NCBI GenBank assembly: GCA_018399795.1
Contig: JAGYOC010000091.1
Location: 1 to 5,540 of the forward strand
DNA: 5,540 bases
DNA from: Dehalococcoidales bacterium
Lineage (GTDB): Bacteria > Chloroflexota > Dehalococcoidia > Dehalococcoidales > UBA5760
Direction: 5' to 3'
Position 1 is the first letter of the stretch, and every line of letters starts with the position of its first letter. Positions 1-5,499 of this stretch are shown here, in pieces. The notes under the pieces were generated by a model. The model was not told the origin of the DNA. It did not search any database and was given only the letters and a program-made list of their open reading frames with translations. A program made the translations under genes and the position numbers.

Positions 1-2
1 TA

Positions 3-608
3 ATTGATTTCAGCACCGCGGTATATCTGGCCAGGGAAAGAGGCAGGCTGATGCATCAAGCCGGAAAAATACAGCCCGGCGGGATGGTGGCCGTAATCGG
101 TTTTGAGCAGGAGTCACTGGCCCGGGTATGCGAGGAAACCGGTACCTGGCTGGCCAATATTAATTCCCCAAAACAGCTTATTATAAGCGGAGCTGGGGAA
201 AACCTGGAACGTGCTACTGAGCTGGCCAGAGAAAGGGGGGCTCGCCGTACTATTCCTCTGGCGGTAAGCGGCGCCTTTCATACTCCTCTTATGCAGCATG
301 CCAGGGATGGGATGTCGGAAATATTGTCCGGGATATCTTTCCAGGACCCGGTTATTCCTGTCGTGGCCAACACCACGGCTATGCCAATGACGACTGCCGA
401 GCAGGTTAAGACAGAGTTGCTCGATCAGTTGTGTAACGGTGTCAAGTGGCAAAGCTCCGTCGAGTATATGATAGCCAGCGGTATTTCAACCTTTATCGAG
501 ATCGGCCCCGGAGAAGTGCTCAGCGGTTTAATAAAGAGAATCAACAGCGATGTCAGTACCATAAATATCAGTGACAGCGAGTCCGTGAACAAATATACCA
601 GCCGGTGA
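3..608 (+). CDS. fabD: Malonyl-CoA:ACP transacylase, C-terminal part (5' end outside the window)
   Basis: FabD moves the malonyl group from CoA to acyl carrier protein, supplying the extender for type II fatty-acid synthesis in the cytoplasm. The frame is open from base 3, so the ATG at 51 is internal; 201 residues are present of a family norm near 310. The missing N-terminus would hold the GHSLG nucleophile serine. Visible landmarks are [13 protein letters not shown], where Arg13 of the fragment aligns with the malonyl-carboxylate-binding arginine; [19 protein letters not shown], whose histidine (codon 279-281) is the catalytic base; [15 protein letters not shown]; and [17 protein letters not shown] near the end. 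The tail (INISDSES) is also typical of the family. nusB follows 79 bases later on the same strand, so co-transcription is possible. Identification is firm; only the partial state limits it. Confidence 0.95.
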   Translation: MDFSTAVYLARERGRLMHQAGKIQPGGMVAVIGFEQESLARVCEETGTWLANINSPKQLIISGAGENLERATELARERGARRTIPLAVSGAFHTPLMQHARDGMSEILSGISFQDPVIPVVANTTAMPMTTAEQVKTELLDQLCNGVKWQSSVEYMIASGISTFIEIGPGEVLSGLIKRINSDVSTINISDSESVNKYTSR

Positions 609-687
609 AATCGACTCTGGTTTTGTTGTTAATCGGTGCAGGTGCCACTTAATTGCCAGAATCATGGTAATGCCGGGGGTGCTTATT

Positions 688-1095
688 ATGCAGGAACGTC
701 GAAAAGCGCGGATGCTCGCTTTACAGTCGCTCTATGAAGCAGATTCCTCCGGCCACGAACTGGAACAGGCCATCACCAATATTCTTAACAGCGCGTTTCT
801 CAATCAGGCCAATGCCGAATTCGCCCGGTATCTGGTAAGGGGTGTTGCCGCCAACAGTGAGTATATTGACCAGAATATCGCGCGTTTCGCTCCCGCGTGG
901 CCGATAGAACAGATTCCGGCCGTTGATAGAAACATTCTCAGGATAGCCATATTCGAGATCCTATTCGATGAAGAGATACCGCTCAAGGTAGCTGTCAACG
1001 AGGCTGTTGAGCTGGCTAAAAAATTTGGCAGCGAAAGTTCTCCCAAATTTGTGAATGGAGTCCTGGGCTCGGTCAGTGCTCTCTCCACCAAGTAG
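688..1095 (+). CDS. nusB: Transcription antitermination / ribosome-assembly factor NusB
   Basis: NusB binds boxA RNA together with NusE (ribosomal protein S10) and supports processive transcription and folding of rRNA. The product is 135 residues, the normal size for this all-helical protein. The basic N-terminus (ERRKAR, residues 3-8) followed by ALQSLYEAD (11-19) is the usual RNA-binding start. [15 protein letters not shown] (78-92), the [18 protein letters not shown] stretch (97-114) and [12 protein letters not shown] (118-129) are the family's signature C-terminal helices. An in-frame ATG lies at 664, but the ATG at 688 is preferred: it places RRKAR near the N-terminus as in other NusB proteins, and a G-rich ribosome-binding site (675-681) lies 6 bases upstream. 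It follows fabD on the same strand and converges with the radical SAM gene. Confidence 0.95.
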   Translation: MQERRKARMLALQSLYEADSSGHELEQAITNILNSAFLNQANAEFARYLVRGVAANSEYIDQNIARFAPAWPIEQIPAVDRNILRIAIFEILFDEEIPLKVAVNEAVELAKKFGSESSPKFVNGVLGSVSALSTK

Positions 1096-1113
1096 CATAT
1101 GAACATGCCAGGC

Positions 1114-1154
1114 AGCATCCCGTTGGGGTATGCTTACAACTTCGGATACAGCAT
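1114..1154. other. Stem-loop with alternative pairing between the convergent nusB and radical SAM genes
   Basis: In the 88-base gap between the two stop codons, AGCAT-CCC (1114-1121) can pair with GGG-T-ATGCT (1126-1134), giving an 8-bp stem with one bulged T and a GTTG loop. A second AGCAT at 1150-1154 could instead pair with ATGCT at 1130-1134, so two structures compete. It sits where a bidirectional terminator would be expected, but no T tract follows on either strand, so it is not a standard intrinsic terminator. The pairing is seen in the sequence; a role in 3'-end formation is inferred. Confidence 0.3.
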
Positions 1155-1183
1155 GTGGTCAGGAATACCCGGCGTGTGACCGA

Positions 1184-2740
1184 TTAAAGCGACCTGCCGT
1201 CCATCAACTCCATTTGTTTGGCTAACAGGATGTCATCAACCGGTATGTTTTTTATCTTCTCGTATACCTTGCGAAAGTGAAATCCCTGTGCGGCCAGTGT
1301 TACCGATAAACCGAGAAGCCTGGGATACCTGATCAGTGTGGAGAATATAAGCTTCCAGTATTCTACCCTGGCTCTATCCCTGATACCAAGGAACAGACTG
1401 GACTTGATCAGGCTTACGATGTGGTGGGCTTTTAGCCTGGACCGGGAACCAAGTTCACTGTTGGGATGGTATTCCTTGAGGAATGTCCTTATCCTTTCGT
1501 AGTACTCCTTGGGTGCATATATTGTCTGCAGGATTTGTTTGTAGCCATTCATGAGGACATCATATCGCATTTTGGGTATGAAGTTCGTGGTGCCATCGGT
1601 ATTGTCACCGTTTCCCTCCGGCAGTACACGGTTTTCTCTGGTCAGCCGGTGCCACAGCTTGGTCTTGGGAGGGGCATTGAGCAGGCCTACCATAGCGGTG
1701 ACGATGCCGCTGTTCTGAATGAAATTGATCTGGCTCTTGAAGATCGAAATCGGGTCGCTATCGAAACCGACGATAAAGCCCCCCATGACCTCAAAGCCGT
1801 AGTTCTGCAGCTTCTTGACCGAGGCTATCAGGTCACGGTTCTTGTTGGTAAATTTGTGGCACTCGGTCAGACTTTCTTCGTTCGGGCTTTCGATGCCGAC
1901 AAAGACACGGGTGAAACCACTGTCGGACATTAATTGCATAAGTTCATTGTCATCGGCAAGATTAACCGATGCTTCGGTAAGGAAACGGAAGGGATAACCC
2001 TTTTCCTTCTGCCATTCAATTATGGCGGGCATAATTTCTGATTTAAGCTTTCTCTTGTTGCCGATAAAATTGTCATCGACAACGAATATGCTGCCACGGT
2101 AACCCTGAGCATATATCGCTTCCAGTTCCCGGAGCATCTGTTCCTTGCTCTTGGTGCGGGGTTTATGCCCGTCCATAACGATGATATCGCAGAACTCACA
2201 GTCGTAGGGGCAACCCCTTGAATATTGGACAGTAACCTGGGCGTATTTCTTCAGGTTGGCCAGTGAGAACAGGGGGGTGGGCGAATTGCCTATATCGGCC
2301 CTCTGCTCTGTTTTGTAGATTTGCTTGGGGCAGCCATTCTCCAGGTCTTTCAGGAAAAGAGACAGTGTTACCTCCGCTTCGTTCAGTATAAGGTGGTCGA
2401 TCCCGTCAAAATCGAACACACCATACCCGGTAGTATAGAAGGGACCGCCGGCGACGACCTTGGTGCCCAGCTTCTTGCAGCGGTCAACAACCTCCCGTGC
2501 GGATTGTTGCTGTACCACCATGGCACTGATAAAGACATAGTCAGCCTGGCTGATATCCTTATCCTTGAGCCTGCTTACGTTCATGTCGACGAACTTCTTC
2601 TCCCAGTCCTCAGGTAACATCGCGGCTACTGTCAGCGGACCCAGCGGGGTATTCAATGCCTTGCTGTGGCTGAATTTCAATGCATGCTTGAAGCTCCAGA
2701 ATGTGTCTGGATACTGTGGATAAACTAGCAATATTTTCAA
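1184..2740 (-). CDS. B12-binding-domain radical SAM protein, HpnP/HpnR-like architecture, substrate unknown
   Basis: A 518-residue class B-type radical SAM enzyme; such proteins use a [4Fe-4S] cluster, SAM and cobalamin, usually to methylate unactivated carbon. Residues 1-140 form the cobalamin-binding Rossmann region (ILLVYPQYP, TPLGPLTVAAMLP at 31-43, VVAGGPFY at 95-102). DMNVSRL at 52-58 stands where DxHxxG occurs in His-on cobalamin proteins, so no histidine ligand is expected. The cluster motif is SRGCPYDCEFCDI with Cys177, Cys181 and Cys184, followed by HKPRTK. VVDDNFIGNK (220-229) and GIESPNEESL (282-291) belong to the radical SAM barrel. Residues from about 320 onward resemble DUF4070, the tail of hopanoid methylases HpnP (C-2) and HpnR (C-3), which are of similar length. 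The start is TTG, chosen because the family N-terminus begins there and AAAGGAG lies 7 bases upstream. No pathway partner is adjacent, so the substrate cannot be named. Family assignment is firm. Confidence 0.9.
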   Translation of the reverse strand: MKILLVYPQYPDTFWSFKHALKFSHSKALNTPLGPLTVAAMLPEDWEKKFVDMNVSRLKDKDISQADYVFISAMVVQQQSAREVVDRCKKLGTKVVAGGPFYTTGYGVFDFDGIDHLILNEAEVTLSLFLKDLENGCPKQIYKTEQRADIGNSPTPLFSLANLKKYAQVTVQYSRGCPYDCEFCDIIVMDGHKPRTKSKEQMLRELEAIYAQGYRGSIFVVDDNFIGNKRKLKSEIMPAIIEWQKEKGYPFRFLTEASVNLADDNELMQLMSDSGFTRVFVGIESPNEESLTECHKFTNKNRDLIASVKKLQNYGFEVMGGFIVGFDSDPISIFKSQINFIQNSGIVTAMVGLLNAPPKTKLWHRLTRENRVLPEGNGDNTDGTTNFIPKMRYDVLMNGYKQILQTIYAPKEYYERIRTFLKEYHPNSELGSRSRLKAHHIVSLIKSSLFLGIRDRARVEYWKLIFSTLIRYPRLLGLSVTLAAQGFHFRKVYEKIKNIPVDDILLAKQMELMDGRSL

Positions 2741-2747
2741 CTTGACA

Positions 2748-2754
2748 CTCCTTT
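2748..2754 (-). promoter_or_regulatory. Strong ribosome-binding site that fixes the TTG start of the radical SAM gene
   Basis: On the minus strand AAAGGAG is followed by 7 bases (TGTCAAG) and then TTG. The next codons encode KILLVYPQYP, the expected first strand of the B12-binding domain. No ATG lies in frame close by, so TTG is the likely start. Confidence 0.85.
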
Positions 2755-2784
2755 GTAAATATAGTACCTATTAATCAGTTTAAC

Positions 2785-2813
2785 AGCATATACGCTGCTG
2801 GTGCAAAAGTCAA
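2785..2813 (-). promoter_or_regulatory. Sigma-70-type promoter of the radical SAM gene, overlapped by an imperfect palindrome
   Basis: On the minus strand TTGACT (2813-2808) and TATGCT (2790-2785) are separated by 17 bases. This gives 5/6 and 4/6 matches to consensus at ideal spacing. The predicted transcript start is near 2778, leaving a leader of about 38 bases ending in a good ribosome-binding site. A 14-base near-palindrome (plus-strand 2784-2797, CAGCATATACGCTG) covers the -10 box and could be an operator, which is inference. The rest of the 208-base gap (2741-2948) shows no convincing gene or terminator. Confidence 0.6.
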
Positions 2814-2948
2814 ATCTTTTTGCTTTTAAAGAATCATATTTTGGGATTGGTTCTGCCGGGGAATAAGGGAAGGTATGTCACCATTATACTTGAGGATAAA
2901 TTATGGAAAGATTTACGAAGATATCATAGAAAACGTGTCTGGACTCTG

Positions 2949-3179
2949 TTATGCGGATGGCTTTATATTGCCCATAACGGCAATCTCAATATTGTTTCCA
3001 CAGTGAGGACAGGTTACATTGATAACCAGTGGTTGATTCATTACCCGCTCGACGACGGCGCTGACCACCGAATCGATATTGTCCAGACGCTGATCTATCA
3101 TATCGAGCTGACGCTCAATATCTCCGGCATCCAAACCCTTTTCCTGATTAATCCCCTTCGGCTTGCTCTTATCCGACAA
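2949..3179 (-). CDS. Small coiled-coil protein with one CxxC zinc knuckle, function unknown
   Basis: I do not recognise this 76-residue protein. A charged N-terminus (SDKSKPKG) leads into a perfect four-heptad coiled coil: d positions Ile21, Ile28, Ile35, Val42 and a positions Leu25, Leu32, Val39, Val46. Next comes a single knuckle, CPHCGNN (Cys57, Cys60), then a short strand-like tail rich in Ile and Val. One CxxC cannot fill a tetrahedral zinc site alone, so metal binding would need oligomerisation, which the coiled coil could supply. Leu at a with Ile at d favours tetramers in GCN4 model peptides. The TTG at 3179 is chosen because the promoter just upstream predicts a transcript start near 3202, ruling out the TTG at 3209; its ribosome-binding site (AGAGAG) is weak. 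An alternative TTG at 3134, preceded by AGGAAAAGG, would give 61 residues and keep the coiled coil. No signal peptide or membrane segment is seen. The opposite-strand open frame here has no domain logic. Confidence 0.7.
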   Translation of the reverse strand: MSDKSKPKGINQEKGLDAGDIERQLDMIDQRLDNIDSVVSAVVERVMNQPLVINVTCPHCGNNIEIAVMGNIKPSA

Positions 3180-3208
3180 AATCTCTCTCTGTAAACATAA
3201 TAATCCCA

Positions 3209-3237
3209 ATTATAGGTAATATTGCCTTATGTGTCAA
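3209..3237 (-). promoter_or_regulatory. Perfect-consensus sigma-70 promoter driving the small coiled-coil gene
   Basis: On the minus strand TTGACA (3237-3232), a 17-base spacer and TATAAT (3214-3209) match the housekeeping consensus at all 12 bases. The expected transcript start is near 3202, about 23 bases before the TTG start at 3179. Sequence upstream of the -35 box is AT-rich. A full match is uncommon in natural promoters and suggests strong factor-independent initiation, or a strong promoter held down by a repressor. Strength is inferred, not measured. Confidence 0.85.
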
Positions 3238-3288
3238 AGCAACCGGACAGTATGTAATCCATTTCAAATTCAAAAATGGGGATTGTTT

Positions 3289-3316
3289 TTCACCGCTTGG
3301 GGAAATGAAATATAAT
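3289..3316 (+). promoter_or_regulatory. Divergent promoter for the glycerate kinase gene
   Basis: TATAAT at 3311-3316 is a perfect -10 box. The best -35 match is TTCACC (3289-3294, 4/6) with a 16-base spacer; TTTTCA (3287-3292) with 18 bases is an alternative. The predicted start near 3323 gives a leader of about 53 bases. This promoter and the minus-strand one at 3209-3237 fire away from each other, with their -35 boxes about 50 bases apart. Confidence 0.55.
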
Positions 3317-3335
3317 GGACCTGTCGGGCTGGCAC

Positions 3336-3354
3336 AGCATTCAAACGGGATGCT
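3336..3354 (+). other. Leader stem-loop just before the glycerate kinase ribosome-binding site
   Basis: AGCATTC (3336-3342) pairs with GGATGCT (3348-3354), giving 7 bp including one G-T wobble around a 5-base loop. It ends 6 bases before the AGGAG at 3361-3365, so it could affect ribosome access. It is short, and no riboswitch class is recognisable in the 53-base leader. Confidence 0.3.
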
Positions 3355-3360
3355 ATCCTC

Positions 3361-3365
3361 AGGAG
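3361..3365 (+). promoter_or_regulatory. Ribosome-binding site supporting the GTG start of glycerate kinase
   Basis: AGGAG lies 10 bases before GTG at 3376, slightly longer than ideal. GTG is the only reasonable start, because the next codons encode KVVIAP, the first strand of the family, and there is no in-frame ATG nearby. Confidence 0.6.
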
Positions 3366-3375
3366 TATCCATATC

Positions 3376-4548
3376 GTGAAGGTCGTCATAGCGCCACAGG
3401 GATTCAAGGGAAGCCTGTCTGCTCTTCAGGTGGCGAGGGCAATTGGCCGGGGTGTTGAGAAGGCAATACCGGATGCCGAGAACATTATTGTCCCCATGGC
3501 CGATGGTGGTGAGGGTACAATACAGGCCATAGTAAACGCTGTCGGTGGTGAAATCGTATCAGTAGATGTGACCGACCCTACAGGAAGTCGTATCACGGCC
3601 GGGTGGGCTCTGCTCAGCGACGGCATTACTGCTGTTATTGAAATGGCCTCGGCTTCCGGTCTCGAGCTGGTTCCGGAAGGAAGGCGCGATCCCCTGATTA
3701 CCAGTACTTACGGTACCGGTGAACTGATCATTGATGCCCTGGATAACGGTTGCCGGAAATTTATTATCGGCGTAGGCGGTAGCGCTACCAATGACGGCGG
3801 AGCCGGGATGGCACAGGCCCTCGGTATCAACCTCATCGATAAGCGCGGTGAAAGCCTTGCCCCTGGAGGCGCTGCTCTTATTGAGCTTGAGAAAATAGAT
3901 ACTGCCGGTATGGACCCGCGCCTTGCTGAGTGCGATATTATCCTGGCCAGTGATGTGACCAACCCTCTGTGCGGTCCTGATGGTGCCTCATTTACTTACG
4001 GACCACAAAAAGGAGCAACACCGGAGATGACGGCGGAACTCGATAGAGCGCTGGAACACTACGCTGCGGTTATCAAAGGGAAGCTTGGTATAGATGTCAA
4101 AAATAAACCGGGGGCCGGTGCAGCGGGCGGCCTGGGAGCAGGTATGATGGCATTTATCAACGCCAGAATGGTGCCGGGCATTGATATCGTAATTGAGGCA
4201 ACCGATCTTGCCGGGAAGATGGAAGGAGCCAGCCTGGTTTTTACCGGAGAGGGCAGAATCGATGCCCAAACCAGCTACGGAAAGACAGCGGTGGGGGTGG
4301 CCAGAAAGGCCGGGCAATTCGGCCTGCCCGCGATTGCAATTGTGGGTGAAATAGGTAGCGGTTACCCGGCGGTATATCAGGAGGGAATCGACGCTATTTT
4401 CAGCATCGCACCCGGCCCAATAAGCTATGGAAGATGTGTTCAAATGGCGGAAAGACTCATTTCTGACGTTGCCGAGCGGGCTACGCGCCTGTTTGTCTCG
4501 GGATGGAAGCAGGGTTACCACGAAAGCGAAAGTGATAAAAGCGCGTAA
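3376..4548 (+). CDS. glxK: Glycerate 2-kinase (type-1 / GarK-GlxK family)
   Basis: This enzyme phosphorylates D-glycerate with ATP, normally giving 2-phosphoglycerate, and so feeds glycerate from serine, glyoxylate or sugar-acid breakdown into lower glycolysis. It has 390 residues, close to the family's 370-390. Signatures in order are KVVIAPQGFKGSLSA (2-16), PMADGGEGT (40-48), a Gly-rich GVGGSATNDGGAGMAQALG (132-150), ASDVTNPLCGPDGAS (191-205), GAGAAGGLGAG (246-256) and FTGEGRIDAQTSYGKT (289-304). The first motif is commonly PDSFKGS, so QG here replaces DS, while the following lysine is kept. The last 15 or so residues are charged and Ser/Glu/Lys-rich, probably a flexible tail. The gene starts with GTG and seems to be transcribed alone. 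Its stop lies 9 bases from the ispH stop on the other strand. Family assignment is firm; the 2- versus 3-phosphate product follows from family knowledge only. Confidence 0.93.
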   Translation: MKVVIAPQGFKGSLSALQVARAIGRGVEKAIPDAENIIVPMADGGEGTIQAIVNAVGGEIVSVDVTDPTGSRITAGWALLSDGITAVIEMASASGLELVPEGRRDPLITSTYGTGELIIDALDNGCRKFIIGVGGSATNDGGAGMAQALGINLIDKRGESLAPGGAALIELEKIDTAGMDPRLAECDIILASDVTNPLCGPDGASFTYGPQKGATPEMTAELDRALEHYAAVIKGKLGIDVKNKPGAGAAGGLGAGMMAFINARMVPGIDIVIEATDLAGKMEGASLVFTGEGRIDAQTSYGKTAVGVARKAGQFGLPAIAIVGEIGSGYPAVYQEGIDAIFSIAPGPISYGRCVQMAERLISDVAERATRLFVSGWKQGYHESESDKSA

Positions 4549-4557
4549 TATTTCTTG

Positions 4558-5409
4558 TCAGGATAGGGTTTTCAATCTTGTTATGACATTCCTTATGGTA
4601 TCTTCCGATGTAGATGTACCGGCAGTTATGCCGACGTGATGGCCGTTTTCAAACCAGGATAGGTCAATCTCTTCTGCCGTTTCGATTAAACGGACCCGGG
4701 TTACTCTGGAACATAGCCGGGCCAGCCGGCTGGTATTGGCACTGTTACGCCCCCCGACAACAAGCATCGAATCCACTCTACCGGCCAGCTCGAAGGCAGA
4801 GGCTTGGCGCCTCCTTATCTCGTGGCAGATGGTATCAATGACGCGAATCTCGCTATCCTTGGTAAGGGCAAGTTCGACAACCTTTTTGACAAAGTCGGTA
4901 AAATGGGCTGGTATCTGCGTTGTCTGGGACAATATGCCAATTCGGTATGGTGGGGTTATAGCCCGGCAGACCTTACTTTCGTCCAGGGTAGCTATGCCTC
5001 TGCCCTCCGCCCAGCCAATAACACCCTGTACCTCGGGGTGATTGGCATCACCATATACCACTACATAAAACCCGGCATTTGCCAGCCGTTTTGCGGCCAT
5101 CTGGGCTCGCTGTACAAAGGGGCAAACGGTGCTGACGACTTCGATATGCCGGCCCTCAAGCTCACTTTCAACCTTGGGGCTAACGCCATGTGCGCTGGTA
5201 GCTATCACATTACCCCTGATATCGTCCAGGCCCCTGGCTATTCTGATCCCGATATCGGCCAGATCCTGGAGTACTGGCCGATTATGCACAATCGCTCCAA
5301 GGGTTTCTATTGTACCAAGCTGGCGAGCCTTCTCGGTTACTATATCGATAGCCCGTTTTACCCCGAAACAGAAACCTGTTTCGGAATCCCGTTCAATTTT
5401 GAGCCGCAT
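4558..5409 (-). CDS. ispH: 4-hydroxy-3-methylbut-2-enyl diphosphate reductase (IspH/LytB)
   Basis: IspH reduces HMBPP to IPP and DMAPP, the last step of the MEP isoprenoid pathway, using an oxygen-sensitive iron-sulfur cluster. All core residues can be read: cluster cysteines Cys14 (GFCFGV), Cys96 (STVCPFV) and Cys195 (DTICHEIRRRQ); substrate-binding His42 (VHN), His74 (SAHG) and His124 with Glu126 (GDANHPEVQG); Thr163/Thr164 (SQTTQ); Ser223 and Asn225 (GGRNSANTSRL); and Ser266 (AGTSTSED). The second serine of the NSSN motif in E. coli is Ala224 here, and the common ASTP is TSTS. The ATG at 5409 (283 residues) is preferred because it puts the first cysteine near residue 12-14 as in the family, with GGA 6 bases upstream. 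An ATG at 5430 (290 residues) is possible but has no visible ribosome-binding site. No strong promoter is obvious upstream. The identification is secure. Confidence 0.96.
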   Translation of the reverse strand: MRLKIERDSETGFCFGVKRAIDIVTEKARQLGTIETLGAIVHNRPVLQDLADIGIRIARGLDDIRGNVIATSAHGVSPKVESELEGRHIEVVSTVCPFVQRAQMAAKRLANAGFYVVVYGDANHPEVQGVIGWAEGRGIATLDESKVCRAITPPYRIGILSQTTQIPAHFTDFVKKVVELALTKDSEIRVIDTICHEIRRRQASAFELAGRVDSMLVVGGRNSANTSRLARLCSRVTRVRLIETAEEIDLSWFENGHHVGITAGTSTSEDTIRNVITRLKTLS

Positions 5410-5467
5410 TCGAATTCCGTCTGCACGCATTTGCCAACTGTGATATAAAATTAAAAGTTACGGGATA

Positions 5468-5478
5468 CAGTAATACTG
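5468..5478. repeat. Short perfect palindrome upstream of ispH
   Basis: CAGTA-A-TACTG is an 11-base inverted repeat with one central base, lying about 60 bases before the ispH start. It could be a factor-binding site, but a palindrome this short can easily occur by chance, and no convincing -35/-10 pair is tied to it. Confidence 0.2.
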
Positions 5479-5499
5479 AAAGCATTTTACAATAAACTG

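Noticed and set aside
114..452. Minus-strand 112-codon frame inside fabD
   Set aside because: Shadow of fabD: the plus-strand frame carries all the family motifs.
664..687. Upstream ATG giving an 8-residue longer NusB
   Set aside because: The extension is not seen in the family, and the G-rich ribosome-binding site is placed for the ATG at 688.
1466..1933. Plus-strand 155-codon frame inside the radical SAM gene
   Set aside because: Antisense shadow of a well-supported coding frame, with no motif and no ribosome-binding site.
2875..3006. Plus-strand 43-codon frame starting MSPLYLRINYG, preceded by AGGGAAGG
   Set aside because: The ribosome-binding site is poorly spaced, there is no promoter, and the second part is antisense to the coiled-coil gene. 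Nothing in the peptide supports a function.
2820..3194. Plus-strand 124-codon open frame opposite the small coiled-coil gene
   Set aside because: It has no recognisable domain, no ribosome-binding site and no promoter. The opposite strand has clear heptads, a CxxC motif and a perfect promoter for the same DNA.
3257..3290. AT-rich hairpin (CCATTT/AAATGG) followed by T5, resembling a plus-strand terminator
   Set aside because: No plus-strand gene ends upstream, the stem is weak with a 9-base loop, and it adjoins the -35 region of the glycerate kinase promoter. Chance is more likely.
3169..3372. Minus-strand 67-codon frame (MDTPEDSIPFECC...) through the intergenic region
   Set aside because: It reads straight through the divergent promoters and the glycerate kinase leader, and its composition is not protein-like. 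Its last nine codons are discussed only as a possible short upstream ORF.
3988..4521. Minus-strand 177-codon frame inside glycerate kinase
   Set aside because: Antisense shadow: the plus-strand frame contains the conserved Gly-rich and GEGR motifs through this stretch.
4804..5448. Plus-strand 214-codon frame opposite ispH
   Set aside because: Antisense shadow of ispH, in which every catalytic residue can be read on the minus strand.
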